A stretch of 9,356 nt of DNA from Candidatus Mediterraneibacter stercorigallinarum (GCA_019116185.1 DXCD01000040.1:1-9356), one strand, 5' to 3'. Positions 1-7,565 are shown, numbered from the stretch's first letter. Translations and numbers: made by a program. The notes: generated from the sequence alone by a model not told the origin.

Positions 1-15
1 TATATACTTGTCCAT
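1..15 (-). CDS. Possible 5' end of next operon gene (rlmN candidate), cut by window edge
   Basis: An ATG at 15-13 on the minus strand opens a frame reading M-D-K-Y-I before the window ends. It lies 41 nt downstream of the rsmB stop, in the same direction. In many Clostridia the gene after rsmB is rlmN (23S rRNA A2503 methyltransferase), so that is the best guess, but it rests only on synteny. No strong ribosome binding site precedes this ATG. A GTG at 25-23, in another frame with AAGG just upstream, is an alternative start. Five codons cannot identify a protein. Confidence 0.3.
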
Positions 16-56
16 GTCTTTTCACATGCCTTATCTTAACTGCCGGAGTTTTCCTC

Positions 57-1484
57 TCAATCCGGTTTTCTCTTCAATCGGGCAATGAAAAAGCCGTCGC
101 TCTTATGTATGCCCGGAAGAAGCTGGATGCAGCCCTTTTCCTCTACGCTGTCTCTCAATTCCGGACAGAGCTTTTCTCTGATGTCATCCAGATGAAATTC
201 CGGGTACTCTTTCAAAAACCAGTGTACATTCTCGATATTTTCCGCCGGATTCACGGTACATGTACTGTACAGGAGCACGCCGCCCGGTTTCACGAAATCC
301 TTTACACAGCTTAAGATCTTCCGCTGAAGCCCGACAAGACTCTCGATTCCTTCCGGCGACGCCTTGTATTTCAGGTCTGTCTTTTTCCCCAGCACGCCCA
401 GCCCCGAACATGGCAGGTCAGCGATCACAATATCCGCAGTGCCGGCCGCCTTTTCATCCGGGACAGAAGCATCCCTGCATGCCGCGGAAATATTGTCCAG
501 CCCGGAACGTTCCATATTCTCGCGGATGAGCCCGGTCTTATATTCTGTCAGGTCTCTTGCTTCCACATGCCCGCGTCCGGCCGCACGCATCCCCGGCTCT
601 GCCGCCGGTTCTTCATCCTCCGAAATTTGCCCTGCCGCATTCTTTTCCGCCACAGAAAGCTTCTCCGCTGTGTGCAGCGCCTTCCCGCCGGGTGCGGCGC
701 ACACGTCGATCACATGATCTCCCGCCTGCGGATCTGCCAGTTCTCCCACCAGCATAGAGCTCACGTCCTGTACCATGAACAGCCCTTCCCGGAAGCTCTC
801 CAGGCCTTCCAGATGATCATAGCCGGAAATCAGAAATGCATAGGGCAGGTACGGATGAGGCTCTGCAGCCACGCCTTCCCGGAGCAGTCTGCTTTTCAGT
901 TCTTCCGGGGTGACACGGTTCAGGCAGCACCGGACCGTGACCGGCTTCTCCTGCTGAAAATCTGCCAGCATTCTCTCAACAACGTCCTGATCATAGTATT
1001 TCTGCCACAGCTCTATGATCCACTCCGGGCAGGAATATCTCACGGACAGCGCCCGAACTCCCTCCTCGGGATATTTCACATCAGCAAGCCCTCTTGCCAC
1101 GCTGCGGAGCACCCCGTTTACATATCCCTTGAGACCCGCAAACCCTTTCCGCGCCGCCAGCTTCACAGCCTCGCTGCACACCGCCCGGTCAGGCACGCTG
1201 TCCATGTATTTCATCTGGTAGACCGCGCTGCGGAGCACGCCCCGGATGACCGGTTTCATCTTCTTTACTTTGACCTTTGAGAACTGATCCAGGATATAGT
1301 CGATCTCGATCAGATGCTCCAGTGTTCCCTCTGTCACCCTGGTGATAAATGCCCGCTCCTGCTTCGTAAGATACTGATATTTGGATAGCACGTCCCGGAG
1401 CACGATATGGCTGTACTGACCGTTCTCAGTCACTTCCATAAGGATCCCCAGCACGAGCTCCCTCTCATTTACTGTTTTAGTCAT
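57..1484 (-). CDS. rsmB: 16S rRNA (cytosine(967)-C(5))-methyltransferase RsmB
   Basis: A cytoplasmic enzyme that transfers a methyl group from S-adenosylmethionine to C5 of C967 in 16S rRNA. Residues 1-135 form the NusB-like RNA-binding domain and the rest is the RsmB/NSUN catalytic domain. Visible motifs are the SAM-binding DVCAAPGGK (260-268), DLPCSGLG (356-363; C359) and YSTCTVNPAEN (406-416; C409). The two cysteines are the pair expected for m5C methyltransferases: one attacks C6 of the base and the other helps release the product. At 475 aa it is somewhat longer than the usual 430-450. The excess is a low-complexity Ala/Glu/Gly stretch at about 277-303, between the SAM loop and the conserved RDLTEYK segment. 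The ATG overlaps the end of the upstream peptidase gene by 8 nt, and GGAGG lies 11 nt before the ATG, inside that gene, so coupling is likely. The family assignment is secure. Confidence 0.96.
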   Translation of the reverse strand: MTKTVNERELVLGILMEVTENGQYSHIVLRDVLSKYQYLTKQERAFITRVTEGTLEHLIEIDYILDQFSKVKVKKMKPVIRGVLRSAVYQMKYMDSVPDRAVCSEAVKLAARKGFAGLKGYVNGVLRSVARGLADVKYPEEGVRALSVRYSCPEWIIELWQKYYDQDVVERMLADFQQEKPVTVRCCLNRVTPEELKSRLLREGVAAEPHPYLPYAFLISGYDHLEGLESFREGLFMVQDVSSMLVGELADPQAGDHVIDVCAAPGGKALHTAEKLSVAEKNAAGQISEDEEPAAEPGMRAAGRGHVEARDLTEYKTGLIRENMERSGLDNISAACRDASVPDEKAAGTADIVIADLPCSGLGVLGKKTDLKYKASPEGIESLVGLQRKILSCVKDFVKPGGVLLYSTCTVNPAENIENVHWFLKEYPEFHLDDIREKLCPELRDSVEEKGCIQLLPGIHKSDGFFIARLKRKPD

Positions 1485-2181
1485 TCCTTCTCTTTCCTCC
1501 TGTCAGAATAAGGAGACGCAGAAGCTGTAAAATCATCGCCGCCGCGCTTGCCACATAAGTAAGCGCCGCCGCTCCAAGCACCTTCTTTACAGAACCCACC
1601 TCGTCCGGATAGAGCATCCCGGAATTCTCCAGCACCTTCACCGCCCTTCCGGATGCATTGAATTCCACCGGCAGGGTAACAAGCTGGAAAAGCACTGCTG
1701 CTGAAAAGAACAGGATGCCAAGATTAATAAACAACGCCGCTGTCTGCCCGTTCAGGAACAGGCCGATAAAGATCAGCGGCCATGCTGCCATGGAACCGAA
1801 ATTCGCCACAGGCACCAGCGCTCCCCGGATGGAAAGCGGCGCATATCCCGTGGCATGCTGTACCGCGTGCCCGCACTCGTGGGCCGCCACTCCGATGGCT
1901 GCAACAGATGTAGAATTATACACGGTGTCAGAAAGCCCCAGTGTCTTCTTTCCCGGGTTATAATGATCCGTCAGGTTTCCAGGGATGTGGATCACCTGCA
2001 CGTCATAGATCCCGTTTCTGTGCAGGATCTGTTCTGCTGCCTCTCTCCCCGTCATCCCCGAATGGCTCCTCACCGTAGAATACTGCGCGAACACCCGGTT
2101 CACGCGGGCAGACGCCGCAAGGCAGATCACAGCCCCGATGATAACAAGGATATAAGTCCAGTCATAGAAGTAATAAAACAT
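1477..2181 (-). CDS. Membrane-associated zinc metallopeptidase, YugP type (Zn_peptidase_2 family)
   Basis: A 234-aa protein with a hydrophobic N-terminal segment (about 9-24) followed by a soluble part with the zinc-protease motif HECGH (101-105, HExxH). H101 and H105 should bind zinc, with E102 as the catalytic base. VEFNASGRA (172-180) follows at the usual family position and E173 is a candidate third ligand. Hydrophobic segments at about 132-145, 149-170 and 203-227 look membrane-spanning, and the tail is basic (KRRND). The pattern, including LTDHYNP before the motif, matches B. subtilis YugP and its relatives (Zn_peptidase_2). The substrate is unknown to me. The start is fixed by AGGAGG seven or eight bases before the ATG. 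The gene begins 35 nt after fmt, the largest gap in the operon, and its end overlaps rsmB. Position between fmt and rsmB is common in Clostridia, but a role in translation is unproven. Confidence 0.9.
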   Translation of the reverse strand: MFYYFYDWTYILVIIGAVICLAASARVNRVFAQYSTVRSHSGMTGREAAEQILHRNGIYDVQVIHIPGNLTDHYNPGKKTLGLSDTVYNSTSVAAIGVAAHECGHAVQHATGYAPLSIRGALVPVANFGSMAAWPLIFIGLFLNGQTAALFINLGILFFSAAVLFQLVTLPVEFNASGRAVKVLENSGMLYPDEVGSVKKVLGAAALTYVASAAAMILQLLRLLILTGGKRRND

Positions 2182-2184
2182 GAT

Positions 2185-2192
2185 ATCAACCT
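2185..2192 (-). promoter_or_regulatory. Ribosome binding site of the YugP-type peptidase gene
   Basis: The minus strand reads AGGAGGTTGATATC then ATG. AGGAGG is a near-perfect match to the 16S anti-SD, at about eight bases from the start. It lies in the 35-nt gap after fmt, so this gene has an independent, strong initiation site. Confidence 0.75.
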
Positions 2193-2216
2193 CCTGATCT
2201 CACAGGAACCGTCTGG

Positions 2217-3170
2217 TCACTCTCTCGTGAGAACTGTCCCCAGCTCCATTGTGTACCCCCTCAGGAATGCACTTGTCTCCATCCTCTTTTTGCCCGGGAT
2301 CTGCACTTCGTACACGCGCAGCACGCCGTCCCCGGTCTGAACTGCAAAGCTGTCCTTGCGGATCTCCGTCACAGTGCCCGGCTGTCCGCCGCCTGCCTGA
2401 CTCCCCGCTGCCGGACCAGTTTCTGCCTTTGCCCGCCAGATCTTCATCACTTTCCCGTTCCACCGGGTATAGGCGCTGGGCCATGAGTTAAGCCCCCGGA
2501 CCAGCCGCTCGATCTGTACCGCGGACTGGTTCCAGTCAATATTTCCCATCTCTTTCGTAAGCATCTTCGCATAGGCAGTCGGGCTCTCTCCCTGCTTCTC
2601 AAACACAGCGCTCTTGTCTTCCAGCGCCTTCAGTGTCTCCACGCACAGCGCGGCCCCTGCTGCCGCCAACTTGTCATGCAGGCTCTCCCCGGTCTCGTCC
2701 TCCGCGATCGGGACCTCCTCCTTCATGATCATATCCCCGGTGTCCAGACCTTCATCCATCTGCATAGTCGTCACGCCGGTCACAGCTTCCCCTTCGATGA
2801 TGGACCACTGGATCGGAGCAGCTCCCCGGTATTTCGGGAGCAGGGACGCATGGACATTGATACATCCGTACGGCGTCATCTCAAGGATGGTCTTGGGCAG
2901 GATCTGCCCGAACGCAACCACAACCATCACGTCTGCATTGTATTTTCTGAGTTCTTCCACGCACTCAGGCTCCCGGATCTTCTTCGGCTGATAGACCGGG
3001 ATCCCGTGCTTTATGGCAGTCTCTTTTACCGGAGGAAACTGCATTTCCTTGCCTCTTCCCTTCGGCTTGTCCGGCTGGGTGACTGCAAGGCACACGTCAT
3101 GTCCCGCCGCGACCAGAGCTTCCAGAGTTCCCACGGAAAAATCCGGCGTTCCCATAAATATTACACGCAT
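2217..3170 (-). CDS. fmt: Methionyl-tRNA formyltransferase
   Basis: Transfers a formyl group from 10-formyltetrahydrofolate to the amino group of Met-tRNAfMet, making the initiator fMet-tRNA. The 317-aa protein starts with MRVIFMGTPDFS, the usual N-terminus of the formyltransferase fold. The catalytic triad is N105, H107 and D143, seen in NVHASLLPKYRGAAPIQW (105-122, with the SLLP signature at 109-112) and MDEGLDTGDM (138-147). The C-terminal OB-like tRNA-binding domain covers roughly 205-317. A Gly/Ala/Gln-rich linker at 250-265 looks like a small insertion. The ATG at 3170-3168 is chosen because the next in-frame ATG upstream adds a basic 13-residue extension lying inside def, and GGAGG sits properly before the internal ATG. 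Def, encoded just upstream, removes the formyl group added here. Only 4 nt separate the two genes. Confidence 0.97.
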   Translation of the reverse strand: MRVIFMGTPDFSVGTLEALVAAGHDVCLAVTQPDKPKGRGKEMQFPPVKETAIKHGIPVYQPKKIREPECVEELRKYNADVMVVVAFGQILPKTILEMTPYGCINVHASLLPKYRGAAPIQWSIIEGEAVTGVTTMQMDEGLDTGDMIMKEEVPIAEDETGESLHDKLAAAGAALCVETLKALEDKSAVFEKQGESPTAYAKMLTKEMGNIDWNQSAVQIERLVRGLNSWPSAYTRWNGKVMKIWRAKAETGPAAGSQAGGGQPGTVTEIRKDSFAVQTGDGVLRVYEVQIPGKKRMETSAFLRGYTMELGTVLTRE

Positions 3171-3200
3171 CGTCTTACTCCTCCGTTTCCTCTTCTTCCT
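3171..3200 (-). promoter_or_regulatory. fmt ribosome binding site embedded in the acidic tail codons of def
   Basis: Read on the minus strand, the last def codons are GAG/GAA repeats ending ACG-GAG-GAG-TAA, then GACG and the fmt ATG. The GGAGGAG stretch is a strong Shine-Dalgarno about 7 nt from the ATG and also codes the last glutamates of def. This decides the fmt start and implies translational coupling of deformylase and formyltransferase. Confidence 0.8.
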
Positions 3201-3666
3201 CATTATCATAGGTCACATCATGGAGTCCGTCCTCTGTCTTATCTACATAAAGCTCTCCGTGAAGATGGTCGATCTCATGGCAGAATGCCCTCGCCAGAAG
3301 CCCCTCGCCTTCCATCTCAAAAGGCTCCATATCCTGGTTCAGGGCACGCACCTTCACGCGCTCCGGCCGGGTCACGATGCCCCATTTTCCCGGCACGCTC
3401 AGGCAGCCTTCTTCCCCGGTCTGTTCTCCGGATGTCTCGATGATCTCCGGGTTGATCAGCACGATCGGGCCTTCCCCCACGTCAATGACCACGATTCTCT
3501 TGAGCACGCCCACCTGAGGCGCGGCAAGCCCTACTCCGCATTTGTCATACATGGTCTCCAGCATATCCCCGATCAGGATCTTTGTCCGAAGCGTCATCTT
3601 CGGCACGTCCTTGCACTGCTTTGTCAGAATATCGTCTCCGATCTCTCTTACTTCTCTGATTGCCAT
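3175..3666 (-). CDS. def: Peptide deformylase
   Basis: A metalloenzyme (usually Fe2+) that removes the N-formyl group from nascent proteins as they leave the ribosome. All three family motifs are present in the 163-aa protein: GVGLAAPQ (44-51), EGCLSVP (86-92, with metal ligand C88) and HEIDH (130-134, ligands H130 and H134, catalytic E131). Motif III reads HEIDHLHG where many enzymes have QExDHLxG; H at the first position is common in clostridial proteins. The C-terminus is an acidic tail (DNEEEEETEE) of no known function. The start MAIREVREIG is chosen over an ATG ten codons upstream, which would overlap priA. AAGGAGG lies at the right distance before the chosen ATG and overlaps the priA stop codon, so the gap of 10 nt suggests coupling. 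Confidence 0.97.
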   Translation of the reverse strand: MAIREVREIGDDILTKQCKDVPKMTLRTKILIGDMLETMYDKCGVGLAAPQVGVLKRIVVIDVGEGPIVLINPEIIETSGEQTGEEGCLSVPGKWGIVTRPERVKVRALNQDMEPFEMEGEGLLARAFCHEIDHLHGELYVDKTEDGLHDVTYDNEEEEETEE

Positions 3667-3679
3667 AATTTCCTCCTTA
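3667..3679 (-). promoter_or_regulatory. def ribosome binding site overlapping the priA stop codon
   Basis: On the minus strand the junction reads TAAGGAGGAAATT followed by the def ATG. The TAA stop of priA contributes the first bases of the AAGGAGG Shine-Dalgarno, leaving about five bases to the ATG. This supports the 163-aa start of def over the upstream ATG, and suggests ribosomes finishing priA can re-initiate on def. Confidence 0.85.
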
Positions 3680-5896
3680 CATTGGGTTGAAATCAAACTG
3701 TATCCTCATCTTGTCAAACCCTGAATTTATCTCTATATATTTTTCTACCCTGTCTTTTATCCCAACGAGCGCTCCGTAGCTTTCTGCCTTCACATAGAGC
3801 ACTCTCCTGTATATATCTTTGATCTTGTCAATGCCCGGACTTGCCGGACCTATGACCTCTGCCCCGGTCTGCCCTCTTACCCTGAGAATGTATTCCTTCA
3901 GGTAGTGGCAGCCCTTTTCAAGAAGCGCCTCATCCTCACAGGAAACGAATACGGCCAGAAGATTCTCTGCCGGAGGATATCCCATGAGTTCCCTGTAACG
4001 GATCTCTTCCTGATAAAATGCCTCGTAGTCCTGCGCCGCCGACGTCACGATGGCATAATGCTCCGGGCTGTATGTCTGGATCACAACCTCGCCGTGCCTC
4101 TCCCCTCGTCCAGCGCGTCCTGCCGCCTGGGTCAGGAGTTGGAATGTCCGCTCCCCGGAGCGGTAGTCGTCTGTGTAGAGGGACATATCCGCCGCCAGAA
4201 CGCCCACCAGCGTGACGTTCGGAAAATCATGCCCTTTTACGATCATCTGCGTGCCCACCAGCACATCCGCCTCCTCATTGGCAAACGCCGAGAGGATCTT
4301 CTCATGAGCGTCTTTCTGCCGGGTGGTGTCCATGTCCATCCTGAGAACACGGGCTTCCGGGAATTCCGCTTTCACGATATCCTCGATCTGCTGCGTCCCC
4401 GCCCGGAATTCACCGATATGCCGGGATCCGCACTCCGGGCACTCTGTCACCCTGAGGGTGGAATATCCGCAGTAATGGCACCGCATCCGCCCGTCTCTGT
4501 GGACGGATAAAGAGACATTACAGTGGGGGCACTTGATCACATGGCCGCACTCCCTGCAGGAAATAAAGCCGGAATACCCTCTCCGGTTCAGGAACAGCAT
4601 GATCTGCTCCTTCTTTTCCAGCCGGTCCTTCATCAGCTCTGCGAGCTTCCGGCTTAAGATCGAACGGTTTCCATTCTTTAATTCTTCCCTCAGATCCACG
4701 GTATATACGTCTGCAAGCTCCTGCATCCGGGAACGGTTCTTCATCTCAAAGAGGGTGTATTCTCCCCTCCGCGCCCGGTACATTGCTTCCATCGAAGGGG
4801 TCGCGCTCCCGAGCACCACGCTCGCGCCCTCCATCTGCGCCCGTCTTATGGCAGTCTCCCTGGCATGGTATCTGGGAGTCTGTTCACTCTTATAGGTAGG
4901 CTCATGTTCCTCGTCGATCACGACCAGTCCCAGATCCGGGAAAGGGGTAAAAAGCGCTGAACGGGGACCGATCATCACATCCACCTGTCCTGCCCGCGCC
5001 CGCATCATCTGGTCGTACCGCTCCCCTGCCGACAGCCGGGAGTTCATGATGGACACCCGGTCGCCGAACCGCCGGTAGAAGCGCATCACAGTCTGATAGG
5101 TCAGGGCGATCTCCGGGATGAGTACAATTGCCTGTTTTCCCATATCCACCACGGTCCGGATCATCTCCATATAAACTTCCGTCTTTCCGCTCCCGGTCAC
5201 TCCGTGGATCAGATAAGTCTTCCGCTCCCCGGCAGTATAATCCTTCCGGAAGCTCTCAATGACACGCGACTGTTCTTCTGTATAAACGATGTCCTTTGCC
5301 TTCTCTTCTACCGCTTTCACCGGATTGCGGTACACCTGCTCCGATTCTACGGCAAGGACCCGCTGTTCCTCCAGCGCCCGGATAACGGGGCCTGTTATAT
5401 TGAGCTTCTTTGTCACAAGCACATACTCCAGCACCGGGTCATCCAGGAGCGCTGCCATCAGCCTTGCCCGCGCTTTCTGATTCTTCTCCAGATAATAGTG
5501 GAGCTGCCGCTCCCCTGTCTCATGATCGAGAAGGAGACGGAGACGCTTCTTTACCTTGGCGTTCTCCTTCTGCTTGATCGGAAGGACCGTCTTGAGCGCC
5601 TGGATCATTGTCCCGCCATAGTTCTCCTTCATCCACGCGGCAAGGGCGATCAGCTTCGCTTCGATCTCCACCCCGCTTTTGGAGATTTCCCGGATCTCTT
5701 TTATCTTTGAGAGGTCATAATCACAGGTCTCTGACAGCCCGGTCACATAGCCCTTGATCTGCCGGTTCCCTTTGCCGAAAGGCACAAGCACCTCCATCCC
5801 GGGCTCCAGCTCTCTTTCCAGCCTCTCCGGGATACGGTACTGAAAGATCTTATCCAATTTTTCGTGTTGTATATCTATGATAACGTCCGCAAACAC
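3677..5896 (-). CDS. priA: Primosomal protein N' (replication restart DNA helicase PriA)
   Basis: A 3'-to-5' superfamily 2 DNA helicase that recognises stalled forks and D-loops and reloads the replicative helicase. Domains in order: N-terminal 3'-end DNA-binding domain (about 1-100), winged-helix region, helicase core from about 205, and a C-terminal domain. Visible motifs are Walker A GVTGSGKT (232-239), the DEEH box (328-331), LGSATPS (362-368), GTQMIVKGHDFP (548-559) and QAAGRAGRG (590-598). Eight cysteines in CxxC pairs (447/450, 456/459, 473/476, 486/489) form the two zinc sites inserted in the helicase core. At 739 aa it is normal for the family. The start codon is GTG at 5896-5894, with GAAGGAAG upstream inside the end of murE, four bases after the murE stop. 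All key residues are intact. Confidence 0.97.
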   Translation of the reverse strand: MFADVIIDIQHEKLDKIFQYRIPERLERELEPGMEVLVPFGKGNRQIKGYVTGLSETCDYDLSKIKEIREISKSGVEIEAKLIALAAWMKENYGGTMIQALKTVLPIKQKENAKVKKRLRLLLDHETGERQLHYYLEKNQKARARLMAALLDDPVLEYVLVTKKLNITGPVIRALEEQRVLAVESEQVYRNPVKAVEEKAKDIVYTEEQSRVIESFRKDYTAGERKTYLIHGVTGSGKTEVYMEMIRTVVDMGKQAIVLIPEIALTYQTVMRFYRRFGDRVSIMNSRLSAGERYDQMMRARAGQVDVMIGPRSALFTPFPDLGLVVIDEEHEPTYKSEQTPRYHARETAIRRAQMEGASVVLGSATPSMEAMYRARRGEYTLFEMKNRSRMQELADVYTVDLREELKNGNRSILSRKLAELMKDRLEKKEQIMLFLNRRGYSGFISCRECGHVIKCPHCNVSLSVHRDGRMRCHYCGYSTLRVTECPECGSRHIGEFRAGTQQIEDIVKAEFPEARVLRMDMDTTRQKDAHEKILSAFANEEADVLVGTQMIVKGHDFPNVTLVGVLAADMSLYTDDYRSGERTFQLLTQAAGRAGRGERHGEVVIQTYSPEHYAIVTSAAQDYEAFYQEEIRYRELMGYPPAENLLAVFVSCEDEALLEKGCHYLKEYILRVRGQTGAEVIGPASPGIDKIKDIYRRVLYVKAESYGALVGIKDRVEKYIEINSGFDKMRIQFDFNPM

Positions 5897-5900
5897 TCGA

Positions 5901-7370
5901 TTATCTTCCTTCTTTTAACTCTTCAAGCACTTCCGCGATCAGGACGCGTTCATCCATGGGATATTTCACGCCTTTGATCTCCTGATAGTCCTCGTGCCCC
6001 TTTCCGGCAAGCACGATGACATCTCCCGGCTGCCCGTGCTGGATGGCATACTTGATCGCTTCTTTCCGGTCACAGATTTCCACATATTTTCCATCCGTCT
6101 TACCGATCCCTGTCTTAATATCATCGATAATCGCCTGGGGCTCTTCAAACCTGGGATTATCTGAGGTAATGATGGTCAGGTCCGCAAGCCGCCCGGACAC
6201 TTCGCCCATCTCATACCTTCTGTCCTTTGAGCGGTTGCCGCCGCAGCCAAAGAGACACACCAGCCGCTTCGGGTGATACTCCTTCAGAGTGGTCAGCAGA
6301 CTCTCCAGGCTCATTGCATTGTGCGCGTAATCGATCATCAGGGTAAACTCGTCTGAGACCTTGATCATCTCGATCCGCCCCTTTACCTTCGCTTTTTTCA
6401 GGGCCTCCTTTATCTTCTCCACAGGCACTCCGAAATGCCTGCACACCGCGATCGCGGTCAGAGAATTATACACGCTGAACGTGCCGGGGATATCGATCTC
6501 CACATCAAAGTCCATAAGCCCTGCCACATGATATGCCACGCCCAGATAGCCCGGCCTGGACACAAGCTCCACATCCTCCGCGCGCAGATCTGCATCTTTG
6601 GAAAATCCGAATGTCTCCACCCTGCATGTGGCATCTTTGAACAGATCCGGGAAATATTTATCGTCTACATTTGCAATGCCCAGCCTGCACTGTTTGAAGA
6701 GCATTGCCTTGCATCTTTTATAATCCTCGAAATCCTTGTGCTCATTGGGGCCGATATGATCCTTGCCAAGATTGGTAAAAATCCCGATCTCAAAAGGAAT
6801 GCCCGCGGTGCGGTGGAGCATCAGCCCCTGGGAAGACACCTCCATCACCACGCTGTCACAGCCCGCTTCCACCATCCGCGCGAAATACTCATGGATGGTG
6901 TAGGACTCCGGCGTGGTGTTTGCCGCCGGGATCGTTTCATCCCCGATGATTGCCTCGATCGTACCGATCAGTCCCACCTTGTGCCCCACTCCCTCAAGGA
7001 TGGAACGGATCATATAAGTCGTCGTTGTCTTTCCCTTTGTCCCTGTGATGCCGATGATCTTCAGCTTATCTGCCGGATACCCGAAATACGCCGCTGACAT
7101 GAGGGCCAGCGCATATCTTGTATCTGCAACTTTGATCACAGTTACATCTGACGGCACTTCCACATCCTTCTCCACGACAACCGCAGCCGCGCCCTTTGCC
7201 GCCACGTCCGCCGCAAATCTGTGCCCGTCTGACACTGCCCCGCTGATGCACACAAAGACACTTCCCGCTTCCACTTTCCGGGAATCATTGACCAGGGTCG
7301 TGATTTCCGTTTCGTCGCTCCCCTGTACCACTTCATATTGTAAACGTTCCAAAAGCTTATCTAATTTCAT
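5901..7370 (-). CDS. murE: UDP-N-acetylmuramoyl-L-alanyl-D-glutamate--2,6-diaminopimelate ligase
   Basis: A cytoplasmic ATP-dependent Mur ligase that adds the third amino acid of the peptidoglycan stem peptide. The 489-aa protein has the three Mur domains: UDP-MurNAc-binding (about 1-100), central ATPase (about 101-330) and C-terminal (about 331-489). Visible motifs are the P-loop GTKGKTTTT (110-118), NTTPES (151-156), K221 in RCKAMLF (likely the carbamylated lysine), and CGGNRSKDRR (376-385). DNPR (404-407) is the signature of enzymes using meso-diaminopimelate, since lysine-adding MurE proteins differ there. GKGHE (456-460) follows near the end. This predicts mDAP-type peptidoglycan. The start ATG is preceded by AGGAGGG with 6-7 nt spacing. 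It is the first gene of the leftward operon, with its own promoter upstream, and priA begins four bases after its stop. Confidence 0.97.
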   Translation of the reverse strand: MKLDKLLERLQYEVVQGSDETEITTLVNDSRKVEAGSVFVCISGAVSDGHRFAADVAAKGAAAVVVEKDVEVPSDVTVIKVADTRYALALMSAAYFGYPADKLKIIGITGTKGKTTTTYMIRSILEGVGHKVGLIGTIEAIIGDETIPAANTTPESYTIHEYFARMVEAGCDSVVMEVSSQGLMLHRTAGIPFEIGIFTNLGKDHIGPNEHKDFEDYKRCKAMLFKQCRLGIANVDDKYFPDLFKDATCRVETFGFSKDADLRAEDVELVSRPGYLGVAYHVAGLMDFDVEIDIPGTFSVYNSLTAIAVCRHFGVPVEKIKEALKKAKVKGRIEMIKVSDEFTLMIDYAHNAMSLESLLTTLKEYHPKRLVCLFGCGGNRSKDRRYEMGEVSGRLADLTIITSDNPRFEEPQAIIDDIKTGIGKTDGKYVEICDRKEAIKYAIQHGQPGDVIVLAGKGHEDYQEIKGVKYPMDERVLIAEVLEELKEGR

Positions 7371-7377
7371 GATGGAT

Positions 7378-7384
7378 CCCTCCT
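7378..7384 (-). promoter_or_regulatory. murE ribosome binding site
   Basis: The minus strand reads AGGAGGGATCCATC before the ATG at 7370. The Shine-Dalgarno core AGGAGGG lies 7 nt from the start codon, a standard spacing, and fixes the murE start. Confidence 0.8.
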
Positions 7385-7417
7385 GATCTTTTCATGGAAA
7401 AATATACTTATCATTTT

Positions 7418-7446
7418 ATTATATCATACCGTACATACTAGAATAA
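7418..7446 (-). promoter_or_regulatory. Putative promoter of the murE operon (extended -10)
   Basis: On the minus strand TGATATAAT is an extended -10 element: TG, one base, then a perfect TATAAT (plus-strand 7418-7423). At 17 nt spacing the -35 position (7441-7446) reads TTATTC, a poor match, which the extended -10 could offset. Transcription would start near 7411, giving a leader of about 40 nt that contains the AGGAGGG site at 7378-7384. Housekeeping sigma use is inferred from consensus only. Confidence 0.6.
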
Positions 7447-7479
7447 CACAAACTCTGCTATGATGCAAAGAATAGCCGA

Positions 7480-7531
7480 GCACTCCTGCCTCAGTACAAA
7501 CAGGGGCACTCCTGCCTCAGCATAAAACAGA
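7480..7531. repeat. Tandem direct repeat, two 26-bp units with a perfect 15-bp core
   Basis: GCACTCCTGCCTCAG occurs at 7480-7494 and again at 7506-7520, exactly 26 bp apart. The 11 bases after each core (TACAAACAGGG and CATAAAACAGA) are also similar if one gap is allowed. The array lies 35-110 bp upstream of both divergent promoters. It could be a two-site operator or simply a slippage duplication. Confidence 0.8.
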
Positions 7532-7565
7532 GTCCTGAATGATGCTATACAATACAGTTCAGGGC
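7532..7565. repeat. Palindrome with overlapping CAATACAG direct repeats
   Basis: CCTGAA (7534-7539) and TTCAGG (7558-7563) are perfect inverted arms around an 18-nt centre. A G-U wobble and one more G-C pair extend the stem to 8 bp. The 3' half includes CAATACAG at 7550-7557, repeated at 7565-7572, a 15-bp period. It lies just upstream of the -35 of the rightward promoter, where an operator or activator site would sit. No regulator can be named. Confidence 0.5.

Noticed and set aside
567..1280. 237-codon plus-strand frame opposite rsmB
   Set aside because: Histidine, proline and arginine-rich translation typical of the antisense of a GC-rich-codon gene, with no binding site or domain motif; the rsmB strand carries all family motifs.
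3168..3209. Longer fmt start adding 13 basic residues
   Set aside because: The extension lies within def in another frame, has no proper binding site, and precedes the standard N-terminus MRVIFMGTPDFS.
3664..3696. Longer def start adding ten residues
   Set aside because: It overlaps the end of priA, and the internal ATG has a perfect AAGGAGG at proper spacing with the usual family N-terminus.
7491..7523. Ten-residue minus-strand leader-peptide frame (MLRQECPCLY)
   Set aside because: It lies upstream of the likely murE start point, so it would not be transcribed from that promoter. It has no Shine-Dalgarno and no run of a regulatory amino acid.
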